Origin: Pseudobutyrivibrio sp. YE44
GTDB lineage: Bacteria; Bacillota; Clostridia; Lachnospirales; Lachnospiraceae
NCBI RefSeq assembly: GCF_900104335.1
Contig: NZ_FMXT01000001.1
Coordinates: 186,001-250,000 of the forward strand
Direction of reading: 5' to 3'
DNA length: 64,000 nt
Positions 7,020 to 16,507 of the stretch are shown one piece after another. The notes under the pieces were generated by a model. That model ran no database searches and was not told where the DNA came from. It worked only from the letters and a program-made list of their open reading frames with translations. The position numbers and the translations under genes are program-made. The stretch's first letter is position 1. The number at the start of each line of letters is the position of its first letter.

Positions 7020-8480
7020 ATGGATAGAAGTAAAGTTATATTTGGAAACAAGATTTCAGACAGAGATTACAAAAAAGCTTGTAAGGCAAAGGACAAGTTT
7101 ATTAAGAAATATGGGGATGATTCCAATGTGGATTACAATATGGTCATCGAAAAGAATAGCCATATTGGTGATTCTCTAGGCGTTTATGATGTGCTTTTGA
7201 AGGACGGAGAATCAAAGGAGCAGTTCGACCTTGAAAAGGGAATCATTGTTGGCAATATCCGTATGGGATTTGGCCACTACCGTATTTCTATGGCTATGGC
7301 ATCTGCAGCAAAGGCGATGGGATATACTCCATACTGGATGGATTTAAATGGATATCCACAGACCACTTGCACAAAGATTATTAGCTATCAGAATTATTTG
7401 TATTCTCTTGGTTCTAGACTTTCTAAGAACAAGCTTTTTAATAAGCTTGTGTGGGAACCTACAAACTACGAAACCTTTAGACAGCTTACCTACAATGCCA
7501 ACGACCAGAAGGCAGCTGAGCTTATGGCTAACGTATACAAAAAGGTACCAAAGGAGATTCCTGTTATTGGTACACACGTATGGCCTGCTCAGGCAGCAAT
7601 TCATGCAGGAATGAAGCATGTTGTAAACGCAATTCCTGACAACTGGCCAATGGCTCTTCATTTCGCTGAAGGTTCTGTTCACACTATTCAGTGTAAAAAT
7701 GCCTATATGGGCTATCGAATCTGTAACGGAATGAATAAAAAGGCTGTCTGCAATCCAATGCCAAATGATGATTTGGTATATACAGGTCACTATATTGATC
7801 ACGAGTTGGTTAGCAACATAGAGGCAGATTGTGCTGCTCGTCTTGCCAGAAAAGAAAATGGTAAGCCAATGCGTTTTCTTCTTACTATCGGTGGAGCAGG
7901 TGCTCAGAAAGAGATTTTTGCAGCTATAATCAAGTATCTTCTTCCTGCAATTAAGGCTGAGAAGGCTGCTTTATATGTAAACGTAGGTGATTATAAAAAT
8001 GTTTGGGATGAGCTTTGCAACGAGCTTCCAGAAATGAAGAGCGTTTCCGCAGAGCACTTCGACAATTTTGATGAAACTACAAAGTTTGCAGAGGATGCAC
8101 TTACAGGTGATGTAGCAGGTATTCATGGATTTTATCATGCAAACATTTTCGAGGCTGTATACTGCACAAACCTTCTTATGAGAAGCTGTGATGTGCTTGT
8201 TACAAAGCCTTCAGAGTTGGCTTTTTATCCAGTTCCAAAGCTTTTTATTAAGCGTGTAGGCAAGCACGAGATGTGGGGTGCTATTCACGCGGCAGAAATG
8301 GGAGATGGCACCTTGGAGTGCAGAGATATTCCTCATACACTTCAAATGATAGACTTGTTTATGCAGGATGATAGACTTCTCATAGATATGTGCGAAAGCA
8401 TCCTTCAAAACAAAAAGGTTGGCCTTTATGATGGAGCATATAAGGTTGTTGAGCTTGCAATGGGGCTCAAAACAATATAA
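7020..8480 (+). CDS. GT-B-fold protein resembling MurG/MGDG-synthase glycosyltransferases, unknown specificity
   Basis: A 486-residue soluble protein. VGNIRMGFGHYRISMAMASA (about residue 77) matches the glycine-rich N-terminal loop that opens GT-B folds of the MurG/MGDG-synthase type. LLTIGGAGAQKEIFAA (about residue 284) matches the start of the second Rossmann domain. SCDVLVTKPSELAFYPVPKL (about residue 390) matches the nucleotide-sugar-binding segment of that family. A preceding region of about 75 residues is not recognised. It lies between GH2 and GH36 genes in one orientation, 21 bases after the first. The glycosyltransferase role is inference from motifs. A phosphorylase-like or binding role inside a galactoside pathway is also possible. 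Confidence 0.6.
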   Translation: MDRSKVIFGNKISDRDYKKACKAKDKFIKKYGDDSNVDYNMVIEKNSHIGDSLGVYDVLLKDGESKEQFDLEKGIIVGNIRMGFGHYRISMAMASAAKAMGYTPYWMDLNGYPQTTCTKIISYQNYLYSLGSRLSKNKLFNKLVWEPTNYETFRQLTYNANDQKAAELMANVYKKVPKEIPVIGTHVWPAQAAIHAGMKHVVNAIPDNWPMALHFAEGSVHTIQCKNAYMGYRICNGMNKKAVCNPMPNDDLVYTGHYIDHELVSNIEADCAARLARKENGKPMRFLLTIGGAGAQKEIFAAIIKYLLPAIKAEKAALYVNVGDYKNVWDELCNELPEMKSVSAEHFDNFDETTKFAEDALTGDVAGIHGFYHANIFEAVYCTNLLMRSCDVLVTKPSELAFYPVPKLFIKRVGKHEMWGAIHAAEMGDGTLECRDIPHTLQMIDLFMQDDRLLIDMCESILQNKKVGLYDGAYKVVELAMGLKTI

Positions 8481-8547
8481 TAGAGTTTGAAAATATAATG
8501 TATTAGACTTTTTATACTACTAGCAATAACTACTTGGAGGTTTTTTC

Positions 8548-10887
8548 ATGATTCGAACTTTTGAAAATAAAGTTTTTTTACTTAATACAAACAACACATC
8601 CTATGCCTTTAAGGTAATGGAGACAGGACAGCTTGAGCATCTTTATTATGGCTCTCTTATAAACGAGGAGGAGCCATGGAATCTTGCGGAGAAAAGAGCT
8701 TTTGCGCCAGGCAATACTGTTACCTACAATCCTGAGCATCCTGAGCTTACATTGGAGGATGTTAGGCTTGAAATGTCGGCCCTTGGAAAGGGAGATTACA
8801 GAGAGCCTATGGTAGAGGTGGTTTGCCAAGACGGCAGCTCTACTTTGGATTTTGTATATGATAGCTATGAGATAATTGCAGGAAAGCCAGAGCTTAAGAC
8901 ATTACCAAGTTCATATTATGAAATTGGTAATGTTGAGACTTTAAATATCACCTTAAAAGACAAGAACCACGGTTTTACACTTGTGCTTTCTTATTCAGTA
9001 TTTGCAGACTGCGACGTTATTACAAGAACTGCCAAGTTTATTAATACTAGCGATGCCACTGTAAAGCTTACTCGTATGATGTCACTTCTTATGGATTTTG
9101 ATCAGGCAGGTATGAAGATTACCTCCTTCCACGGTAGCTGGACACGAGAGATGAACAAATCAGATATGATTCTTCCTGCTGGAAAGTATGTAAATTCATC
9201 CTTTACAGGCACTAGCTCCAATAGAACAAATCCTTTGTTTATTATCTCAGAGGCAGATTCCAGCGAGACTGCAGGCGAGGTGTTTGGTTTCAATCTTTTA
9301 TATTCTGGAAATCATTATTCAGCAACTGAGGTTAGCCCTTGGAACAAGACAAGAGTTGTTTACGGAATAAATCCTCAAAACTTCTCTTGGACCTTGGAAC
9401 CATCTGATGAGTTTGAGGCTCCAGAGGCTGTAATGACTTTCTCAGGCCAGGGCTTTAGACAGATGAGTTTAAACATGCACGATTTCGTTCGTGAGCATAT
9501 TACCCGTGGCAGCTGGAAGGATAAGGAACGTCCTATTCTTATTAACAGCTGGGAGGCTTCTTATTTTGATTTCACAGAAAGCTCTCTTGTGAAGCTTGCA
9601 AAGACAGCAAAGAACACTGGCGTTGAGCTTTTTGTTATGGATGATGGTTGGTTTGGCCAGCGTAATGATGACAAACATGCTCTTGGAGATTGGGATATTG
9701 TAAACACCAAGAAGCTTCCAGGAGGCTTGGCTGGCTTATCTAAAAAGATTAATGATCTTGGGCTTATGTTTGGCCTTTGGGTGGAGCCTGAGATGATTAA
9801 TGTGGATAGTGAGCTTTATAAAAAGCATCCAGAGTGGGCAATTGATATTCCAGGTATGGACCATGCTGAAGGTCGTAATCAGCGCTTGCTTGACCTTTGT
9901 AATCCAGAGGTTGTTGACTACATGATTGAGCGTATGAGTGAGGTGTTCTCTACACCGGGCTTATCCTATATTAAATGGGATATGAATCGTACCTTCTCAG
10001 ATTACTATTCAAAATATCTTCCTGCAGAAAAACAGCAGGAGGTAGGTCATAGATATGTTCTTGGTTTCTACAGGATGCTCAAGACTTTGGCAGAACGATT
10101 CCCAGAGATTCTCATGGAGGGATGTGCTGCTGGTGGAAACCGTTTTGATCTTGGCGCACTATGTTACTTCCCACAGATTTGGGGTAGTGACAATACAGAT
10201 GCTGCTAGCAGACTTGTAATTCAAAATGGATACTCTTATGGATATCCACAGAGCACCTACACTGCTCATGTATCTGCATGTCCAAACCATCAGACTCTTA
10301 GAGTCACACCTCTTGAGAGCCGCTTTGCAGTAGCAAGCTTTGGTGTTCTTGGCTACGAGCTTAATCTTAATGATGCAAAGTCTGAGGATATAGCAGCTGT
10401 AAAGGCTCAGATTGAGCTTTATAAGGAATACAGAAGAGCGCTTCAGTTTGGAGATTTCTATCGTCATATGGATGGAAATATTTATGAATGGAGCATTGTT
10501 TCAAAGGATAAAGCTACAGCTGTAACAATGCTTATGCAAAAAGAGATTAAGGCTGGAGAACAGTACTTAAGAATAAAACAAGCTGGCCTTGATGAAGCCA
10601 GCAAGTATCATTTCTTTGGACGAAAGCTTGAGTACAATCTCAAAGGCTTTGGAGATTTGGTAAATACAGTGGCACCAGTGCATGTAAAGCAGGATGGCTT
10701 GCTTCACAACGTAATTGCCAAGTTTGTAAAGATGCCTGGAGAGTGCGAAGACTTCGTAGCTAGCGGGTCAACACTAAACAATGCAGGTGTGAAGCTTGCA
10801 CAGTCCTTCGTAGGTACCGGCTACAACGAAAACGTGCGCTACTTCCCAGACTTCGGAGCTCGACTATATTTTACAGAAAAGCTATAG
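8548..10887 (+). CDS. GH36 alpha-galactosidase
   Basis: A 779-residue protein with GH36 layout. An N-terminal beta-supersandwich is followed by the TIM barrel with ELFVMDDGWFGQRNDD (about residue 371) and GLWVEPEMIN. The catalytic nucleophile aspartate is in YIKWDMNR (about residue 480), and the acid/base aspartate in IWGSDNTDA (about residue 550). A short C-terminal beta domain ends the chain. Length and motifs match cytoplasmic AgaA/RafA-type enzymes that release galactose from melibiose and raffinose. TTGGAGG precedes the ATG. It is the last gene of the TetR-GH2-GT operon, so the operon appears to process both beta- and alpha-linked galactosides. No dedicated transporter is present in the window. 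Confidence 0.95.
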   Translation: MIRTFENKVFLLNTNNTSYAFKVMETGQLEHLYYGSLINEEEPWNLAEKRAFAPGNTVTYNPEHPELTLEDVRLEMSALGKGDYREPMVEVVCQDGSSTLDFVYDSYEIIAGKPELKTLPSSYYEIGNVETLNITLKDKNHGFTLVLSYSVFADCDVITRTAKFINTSDATVKLTRMMSLLMDFDQAGMKITSFHGSWTREMNKSDMILPAGKYVNSSFTGTSSNRTNPLFIISEADSSETAGEVFGFNLLYSGNHYSATEVSPWNKTRVVYGINPQNFSWTLEPSDEFEAPEAVMTFSGQGFRQMSLNMHDFVREHITRGSWKDKERPILINSWEASYFDFTESSLVKLAKTAKNTGVELFVMDDGWFGQRNDDKHALGDWDIVNTKKLPGGLAGLSKKINDLGLMFGLWVEPEMINVDSELYKKHPEWAIDIPGMDHAEGRNQRLLDLCNPEVVDYMIERMSEVFSTPGLSYIKWDMNRTFSDYYSKYLPAEKQQEVGHRYVLGFYRMLKTLAERFPEILMEGCAAGGNRFDLGALCYFPQIWGSDNTDAASRLVIQNGYSYGYPQSTYTAHVSACPNHQTLRVTPLESRFAVASFGVLGYELNLNDAKSEDIAAVKAQIELYKEYRRALQFGDFYRHMDGNIYEWSIVSKDKATAVTMLMQKEIKAGEQYLRIKQAGLDEASKYHFFGRKLEYNLKGFGDLVNTVAPVHVKQDGLLHNVIAKFVKMPGECEDFVASGSTLNNAGVKLAQSFVGTGYNENVRYFPDFGARLYFTEKL

Positions 10888-11022
10888 GCAACATTTATAG
10901 TAATACTAAGCTCCCGCAGGCCACCTTCCATATCCTCATGGGCCCTCCCGCCGGCGTGGGACCCACCCATGAGGTATGGAGCCTTCCTGCTCGCGCTTAA
11001 GTAGACTGTGAGTGTTGCCTAT
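10884..11022. repeat. Dispersed GC-rich structured repeat, copy B (inverted)
   Basis: The core (10909-10999) is the reverse complement of the element at 547-645 and 22494-22588, including GCTCCCGCAGG, CCCGCCGGCG and CCTGCTCGCGC. Its outer stem is ATAGGCAACA (10884-10893) with TGTTGCCTAT (11013-11022), ten perfect pairs unlike the outer stems of the other copies. It starts inside the last codon of the GH36 gene and overlaps the stop of the convergent ClC gene, so it probably acts as the shared 3' end of both transcripts. Confidence 0.8.
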
Positions 11023-12320
11023 TGAACCTTCTTGTCAATGTAGTTACTTTTATATTTACTGTAAACTATTTTCTGGGCGCGGTAGAGTCCGGAGTATCCG
11101 GATACCCAGTATGCGAAGGCTACTGCCAAAAGGAAGTAAGGCATTGCGTCGTACCCGAAGAGCTCGAAGCAGATTAGTAGGCTGGAGATTGGGCAGTTGG
11201 TGACGCCACAGAAAAGAGCACCCATACCTACTGCAGCCATCAGTGGTGCTGGAAGTCCAAGGGTTGGACCCATGGCAGCGCCAAAGGTTGCACCTATAAA
11301 TAAAGTTGGAACGATTTCGCCACCCTTATATCCGCAGGATAGTGTGAGGGTGGTGAATATTATTTTAAGCAAAAATACCTGTAAGCCGATGGTGGCGCCA
11401 GTAAAGCAGGATTCAATGATTGCTGTACCTGTGCTGTTGTAGTTTTGAGAGCCTACAATAAGAGTCAAAAGTAACACTGATGAACCACCTACTAAAGCTT
11501 TAATATAAGGGTTTGTTAATTTTCCGCTTAAGAATTCTTCGTATTTGTGTAGGCAAGTGCAGAAAACAATAGAAACAAATCCGCATAAAACTGCAAAGAT
11601 ACAAATTAAGACTGCATTCTTAATGTTGAAAGCTGGGATAACAGATATAAGGTAATCCTCAGCTTCAAGACCTAAGTAGCTAGCCACTGAACGAGCAACC
11701 AAAGAGGAGATAACACAAGGAACTAGTGCTGCGTAGTGCATGATACCTACAGAGATAACCTCCATGGAAAAAATGGCTGCAGCCATTGGAGTGCCAAAAA
11801 GAGCAGAAAAGGCTGCGCTCATGCCGCACATAATCATTGTTTTCTTATCGGTTTCGTTTAGACGAAGGCCTCGTCCAATACCATTTCCGATGGCACCACC
11901 CATCTGAAGAGCTGCTCCTTCTCGGCCAGCGGAACCACCCACAAGGTGTGTGATAAGAGTTGCAATAAAGATAAGTGGAGCAAGTCTAAAAGGAAGTTTT
12001 GTGCTAGATTGGATTGCAGCGATAACAGTGTTTGTTCCGCTGTCTTTTTCCTTTAGGACGTGCTTGTATATAAAGGTGATTAAAATAGCGCCTACTGGAA
12101 GAAAATATATAAGCCAAGGATTGGTGGTACGTGTTTTAATAACAAATCTCATGGCTAGTCCAAAAGCAGAGGCAAAAGCTCCAACTGCCAGGCCAACAAT
12201 AATAGCAGCTAAAGTCCAAGAAACTACAGAAAGGGCTCGTTGGCTGTTGTGATCTAATTTGTGTACTGCTTTTTTCTTAAAATCTTCGTTAATATAATTT
12301 CTGTTATTCTCGTTAAACAT
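11019..12320 (-). CDS. ClC-family chloride channel or H+/Cl- antiporter
   Basis: A 433-residue polytopic membrane protein. The ClC hallmark GSAGREGAALQMGGAIGNGIGR (about residues 128-150) contains the gating glutamate. Other family positions are DSGTNTVIAA in place of the GSGIP selectivity motif, MCGMSAAFSALFGTPMAAAIFSMEV, and GGEIVPTLFIGATFGAAMG. A short soluble N-terminus precedes the membrane part, and no CBS domains follow. The diverged selectivity motif makes the ion uncertain; the typical CLC-F fluoride motif is not obvious. AAAGG lies upstream of the ATG. It converges on the GH36 gene, and its stop codon lies in the stem of structured repeat B. Confidence 0.85.
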   Translation of the reverse strand: MFNENNRNYINEDFKKKAVHKLDHNSQRALSVVSWTLAAIIVGLAVGAFASAFGLAMRFVIKTRTTNPWLIYFLPVGAILITFIYKHVLKEKDSGTNTVIAAIQSSTKLPFRLAPLIFIATLITHLVGGSAGREGAALQMGGAIGNGIGRGLRLNETDKKTMIMCGMSAAFSALFGTPMAAAIFSMEVISVGIMHYAALVPCVISSLVARSVASYLGLEAEDYLISVIPAFNIKNAVLICIFAVLCGFVSIVFCTCLHKYEEFLSGKLTNPYIKALVGGSSVLLLTLIVGSQNYNSTGTAIIESCFTGATIGLQVFLLKIIFTTLTLSCGYKGGEIVPTLFIGATFGAAMGPTLGLPAPLMAAVGMGALFCGVTNCPISSLLICFELFGYDAMPYFLLAVAFAYWVSGYSGLYRAQKIVYSKYKSNYIDKKVQ

Positions 12321-12393
12321 ATATTGGACCTTTCTTCAACAAAGTTACCTATTATGCTATCATTTAACTATATTATAGAAAAGGATTTTCGTT

Positions 12394-13320
12394 ATGAAAA
12401 ATGTTTTTATTGTAAACAAAGCATCTCGTACGGGAAAGGCTGCTGAGATTTGGCAGGAGCTTGAGGATTACCTGAAATCAAATCACATAGAATATCAAGC
12501 TTTTGTTACAAAAGGGGCAGGCCATGCCACAGAAATTGCAAGGGAGGCTACCTCGAAAGGGGAGAAGGTAGCTTTATTTGTAATGGGTGGCGATGGCACT
12601 CTTAATGAAGCTTTAAATGGAATAATGGATTTTGAAAACACCTTTTATACTCCGCTTCCATCAGGCTCAGCAAATGATTTTGTTTTAGGAATCGGTCTAG
12701 AGGGTTCACCTCTTGATATATTAAAGAGAGCTCTTGATAGCGAAGAATATAAGGCTTACGACGTTGGAAAAGCTATATTTGAAGGAGGAGAGAGGCTTTT
12801 TGGGGTTAGCTCTGGAATAGGTGTGGATGCCTATGTTTGTCTTCAGGCTTTGGATAGCAAACTTAAGAGATTCCTTAATAAGTTTGGACTAGGCTCAGCC
12901 ACCTATAGCCTTCTTACTGTGGGAGATATTTTTACCATGCCTTTTTCCGATGCTCATATAACATCCTGGTTTCAGGGACAAAAGAGTGAGTTTGATGTGA
13001 AGGGAACCATCTTCGCGGCTGCTATGAATTGTAGAGCGGAGGGGGGCGGAGTGCCAATGGCACCAAAGGCCACTCCTGATTCTGGATATCTTACAGCTTT
13101 TTATGCCCACGATATCAGTCGACTGAAATGTTTTGCCTTACTGCCGTTTCTTGTTGCAGGTAAGCATGAGGGTAAGGGCGGTTTTGATTTATTGAATTTT
13201 GACAAAATTCACATCAAAATGAAAAAGAGTATGTGCGTCCATGCAGACGGCGAACATCTGGGATTCTTTGATGAAATAACCTTTGAATGTATGCCTAAGG
13301 TGTTGAAAATCAGGGGATGA
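12394..13320 (+). CDS. Diacylglycerol/lipid kinase family protein (DagK/YegS type)
   Basis: A 308-residue soluble protein. Residues 1-12 (MKNVFIVNKASR) and the nucleotide-binding motif FVMGGDGTLNEALNGIMDF (about residues 62-80) are diagnostic of the DAGK catalytic domain. The later PLPSGSANDFVLGI segment fits the phosphate-binding region, and the C-terminal VHADGEH strand completes the family fold. It would phosphorylate diacylglycerol or a related lipid at the membrane face. AAAGGA precedes the ATG. It is divergent from the ClC gene, and a new promoter follows it, so it appears monocistronic. The lipid substrate cannot be read from sequence. Confidence 0.88.
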   Translation: MKNVFIVNKASRTGKAAEIWQELEDYLKSNHIEYQAFVTKGAGHATEIAREATSKGEKVALFVMGGDGTLNEALNGIMDFENTFYTPLPSGSANDFVLGIGLEGSPLDILKRALDSEEYKAYDVGKAIFEGGERLFGVSSGIGVDAYVCLQALDSKLKRFLNKFGLGSATYSLLTVGDIFTMPFSDAHITSWFQGQKSEFDVKGTIFAAAMNCRAEGGGVPMAPKATPDSGYLTAFYAHDISRLKCFALLPFLVAGKHEGKGGFDLLNFDKIHIKMKKSMCVHADGEHLGFFDEITFECMPKVLKIRG

Positions 13321-13369
13321 TATAAATACAACTCAATCAGATACTCAAAAAAGTTTCACAATTGGTTCA

Positions 13370-13398
13370 TTGTTATTTATTAGGCAAATGTTTATAAT
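13370..13398 (+). promoter_or_regulatory. Promoter of the membrane protein gene at 13458
   Basis: TTGTTA (13370-13375) and TATAAT (13393-13398) are separated by 17 bases, about 60 bases before a GGAGGAG-led ATG. Confidence 0.6.
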
Positions 13399-13457
13399 AA
13401 AAACTGGAGTAAAGAGAAATAGTTTCTCTAAAATAAATAATTAATAAGGAGGAGATT

Positions 13458-14570
13458 ATGATTTTCCAAATTTCTAATCTTTGGCAGATTTTAGGCTGGT
13501 GCCTTGTATTTGCTGGATTAATTATCATGAATGAAATTGGTCGTCGTACAAAGACTGGCGGAATGATTATCTTCGTTATCATACCAGCTATTCTCACCGT
13601 ATATTTCATTCTTGCTCATGTTGGAATGTTTGGCGGTGCTGACAACCCAACAGTGGCTTACATGGATGGATGGTTCCATTACTTCAAGCTTTATGCAGCT
13701 GATATCGGATGCGTAGGTTTCATGATGATCAAGTACAAGGAAGGACTTGGCAAGCAGAAATGGTTTGCTTGGTGGCCTTGGTTCATCGTATCAGCAAACA
13801 TCCTTATCGCAGTTGTTTCTGATTTAGAGTCTGCAGTTGCAGCATACGGCATCACAGGCGACCTTACAGGTGCTTGGTGGGCATCAAACGAAGGTGTATT
13901 CATTTATGGTGGATGGTGGAACGTGGTTAATGCCATCGCTGGTGTTATCAACATCTTCTGTATGACAGGTTGTGTACATCTTTACACATCAAACGACAAG
14001 AACAAGTCAGATATGCTTTGGCCAGATATGACAGTTTGGTTCATTATCGCATATGACCTTTGGAACTTTGAGTATACATATCTTAACCTTCCAACACATA
14101 CATGGTACTGTGGTTTTGCACTTCTTCTTGCTCCTACATTTGCTAACGCACTTTGGAACAAGGGTGCATGGATTCAGAACCGTGCAAACACACTTGCAAT
14201 TTGGTGTATGTGGGCTCAGGTAGTGCCTCTTTTCCAGCTTAAGGGTAGATTCGCAGCTGTTCTTCCAACAGTTTACGGCGGCGCAACATCAGCTGGTATC
14301 ACTACAATGGATCTTTACTCACAGGCTATTTCAATTTATCATGCTGGTCAGGGTAAGACAGCAGCAGCTAACGAGGCAATTGCAGCTATGGGTATCACAG
14401 CTGATCCTAGAATGCAGGGCTTTGTAGCTATGGTAGCACTTCTTTTCAACATCCTTTGCATCTCTGTTATTATTAAGAGAGCAATCAAGATGGGCAAGAG
14501 CCCATACTCTAACGAAGTATTCGTTGGAACAAAGGATTATGAGGAAGCACTTGCTCGTGCAGCTAAGTAA
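13458..14570 (+). CDS. Polytopic membrane protein, probably DUF5692 family
   Basis: A 370-residue, strongly hydrophobic and tryptophan-rich protein with about eight or nine membrane segments. It starts with a segment around WQILGWCLVFAGLIIMNEIG and continues IFVIIPAILTVYFILAHVG. Conserved-looking loops include WFHYFKLYAADIGCVGFMMI, NLPTHTWYCGFALLLAP and a cytoplasmic C-terminus ending KDYEEALARAAK. It resembles the DUF5692 family as I remember it, whose function is not established. AAGGAGGAG gives a strong ribosome site, and its codon use resembles the highly expressed genes in the window. It has its own promoter and terminator, so it is a single-gene unit. Confidence 0.65.
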   Translation: MIFQISNLWQILGWCLVFAGLIIMNEIGRRTKTGGMIIFVIIPAILTVYFILAHVGMFGGADNPTVAYMDGWFHYFKLYAADIGCVGFMMIKYKEGLGKQKWFAWWPWFIVSANILIAVVSDLESAVAAYGITGDLTGAWWASNEGVFIYGGWWNVVNAIAGVINIFCMTGCVHLYTSNDKNKSDMLWPDMTVWFIIAYDLWNFEYTYLNLPTHTWYCGFALLLAPTFANALWNKGAWIQNRANTLAIWCMWAQVVPLFQLKGRFAAVLPTVYGGATSAGITTMDLYSQAISIYHAGQGKTAAANEAIAAMGITADPRMQGFVAMVALLFNILCISVIIKRAIKMGKSPYSNEVFVGTKDYEEALARAAK

Positions 14571-14627
14571 TTGCATCCAATTTAATCATATTTTGGACAA
14601 TTAAATTTAAGACAATGTTCACTATTT

Positions 14628-14660
14628 ATAGGCTCAAACAGATTTTCTGTTTGGGCCTAT
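14628..14660 (+). terminator. Hairpin after the DUF5692-like gene
   Basis: ATAGGCTCAAACAGA pairs with TCTGTTTGGGCCTAT around a TTT loop, with one G-T pair and long complementarity. A weak T tract (TGTG) follows. TGTTATAAT at 14663-14671 downstream looks like an extended -10 promoter for the next gene. Confidence 0.7.
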
Positions 14661-14751
14661 TGTGTTATAATGTACTCTAGTAAGTTGCGTAAATAAATGG
14701 TTCAATAATTTTACGTTACAGTTTGGGGAGACTGTGGGTGGAGGTATTCAC

Positions 14752-16503
14752 ATGAACATAGTCCGAGGTTATGGAACAAGGTCAAAATCTAAAAAGATGC
14801 TGGTATTCTTTATCCTTATTTTTGTGGGTACCGGTATTAATTTTACTGGAGCGGACCTTGTAAACCAGCTTTCATTACCTTTATACCTTGACAGTATCGG
14901 AACCATTATTGCAGCTATGTTTGGCGGTTATGTGCCAGGTATTCTTGTTGGTTTGGTTAGTTCGTTTATTAACGGATTTCTTACAGATCCAAAAGCAACC
15001 TCCTACGGTATGCTCAATACCTTTATTGCCCTTTTTGCAACCTGGGCAAATGAGAGGGGCTGGTTCAAAAAAATCCCAACAATCCTCTTATCAATACCAT
15101 GCCTTGCATTTATTGGTGGTACCATAGGTGCTTTGGTTACTATTGGTCTTTATGGTGTTGGCGGTGGAGAACAGACAAAAGAAATTGTTAAGTATCTCAT
15201 TGCAGAACAACATTTCAATGAATTCTCTGCTCAAATTGTTGGTGATACTCTTGTGGATTTGGCGGATAAGGCCATATCTGTTGGAATTGCTGTTGGTGTT
15301 TATAATCTTGTTCCTCAAAGTGTGAGAGGCCAGTTTAGAATTCATGCCTGGAAGCAGGCACCTCTTACAAGGGATGCTGTTAAAACCTTGATAAACAACA
15401 AAACCAGGACACATTCACTTCGTGTGAAAATTATGGTTTTATTGGGCTTGGGCGCAGCTCTTGTTTCTATTGCATCCGTTGCCATTAGCTACTTGCTTTT
15501 CAAGGAATCTATAGTTGAGTTTGCTGTTTATTCTGGTGACTATATTTCCCAGGAAGAGATTGAGTTCAGGTCTTTGAATTACCTTTTGAACCAAGTTACT
15601 CTTTTTGTGGGTGTATTTGTTTTTATTGTTGCAGTAGTTTTGTATTTAGCTAGATATCACGTGATTCTTCCGCTGAACACAATGGCTTATGCTGCATCAA
15701 AATTTACAGAGCGCGATTTGCACTCTTTAGAGGAGATGGCAAATCTCTTTGGTCAGATTCAGATTGATACAGGTGATGAGACGGAGAATTTGTACAAAAT
15801 CATCACAGAGATGACCCAGGAGAATTCCGAATTCCTAAACGCTATTCAAAAAAAGAACGCCACAATTTCTGACATGCAAAATGCACTGATTGTTGTGCTT
15901 GCAGATTTGGTAGAAAGTCGTGACAACAACACTGGCGACCATATTAAATCTACCGCAGAATATGTAGAGCTTATTATGGATGAAATGCTCAGTGAAGGTA
16001 TTTACAAAGAGCAGATGACTCCAAAGTTTATTTCAGATGTTTATCAGTCTGCACCACTTCACGACATTGGTAAAATCAGTGTTAGTGATGTGATTCTTAA
16101 TAAGCCAGGCAAACTTACCGATGAAGAGTTTGCAATTATGAAGGGTCACTCAGTGGCTGGTGCAGAAATCATTGATAGAGTTATTGATACACTTCCTGAA
16201 TCTGAGGGAGGATACTTGTACGAGGCAAGAAATCTTGCTCTTTACCATCATGAAAAATGGAATGGCACTGGCTATCCATATGGCTTGAAGGGAGAGGCGA
16301 TTCCTTTGTCAGCTAGAATAATGGCGGTGGCAGATGTGTTTGACGCCCTTGTATCCAGACGAAGCTACAAGGAGCCATTCACCTTTGAAAAGGCAATTAG
16401 CATAATCGAAGAGAGTGCTGGTTCCCACTTTGATCCATTGGTAGCAAAGGCTTTCCTTAATGCAAAAGATAGAATAAGATTTGTGGCAGAAGAAAAGGAC
16501 TAG
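14752..16503 (+). CDS. Membrane-anchored HD-GYP domain protein (probable c-di-GMP phosphodiesterase)
   Basis: Start chosen at the ATG seven bases after GGAGG (14740-14744); an in-frame GTG at 14734 is unlikely. About 583 residues. The N-terminal 190 residues carry five or six membrane segments with AMFGGYVPGILVGLVSSFINGFL, resembling ECF-transporter S-component or sensor-type domains. A further membrane pair (about 230-305) flanks a short extracellular loop. The C-terminus is a complete HD-GYP domain: HDIGKISVSD (about residue 439), HHEKWNGTGYPYGLKGEAIP (about 500), ARIMAVADVFDAL. Such domains hydrolyse c-di-GMP. No linked GGDEF gene is seen here. The ligand of the membrane sensor is unknown. 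Confidence 0.88.
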   Translation: MNIVRGYGTRSKSKKMLVFFILIFVGTGINFTGADLVNQLSLPLYLDSIGTIIAAMFGGYVPGILVGLVSSFINGFLTDPKATSYGMLNTFIALFATWANERGWFKKIPTILLSIPCLAFIGGTIGALVTIGLYGVGGGEQTKEIVKYLIAEQHFNEFSAQIVGDTLVDLADKAISVGIAVGVYNLVPQSVRGQFRIHAWKQAPLTRDAVKTLINNKTRTHSLRVKIMVLLGLGAALVSIASVAISYLLFKESIVEFAVYSGDYISQEEIEFRSLNYLLNQVTLFVGVFVFIVAVVLYLARYHVILPLNTMAYAASKFTERDLHSLEEMANLFGQIQIDTGDETENLYKIITEMTQENSEFLNAIQKKNATISDMQNALIVVLADLVESRDNNTGDHIKSTAEYVELIMDEMLSEGIYKEQMTPKFISDVYQSAPLHDIGKISVSDVILNKPGKLTDEEFAIMKGHSVAGAEIIDRVIDTLPESEGGYLYEARNLALYHHEKWNGTGYPYGLKGEAIPLSARIMAVADVFDALVSRRSYKEPFTFEKAISIIEESAGSHFDPLVAKAFLNAKDRIRFVAEEKD

Positions 16504-16507
16504 AATA

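Noticed and set aside
12261-12446. Plus-strand frame across the ClC/lipid kinase gap
   Set aside because: It overlaps the starts of both genes and has no ribosome site or family match.
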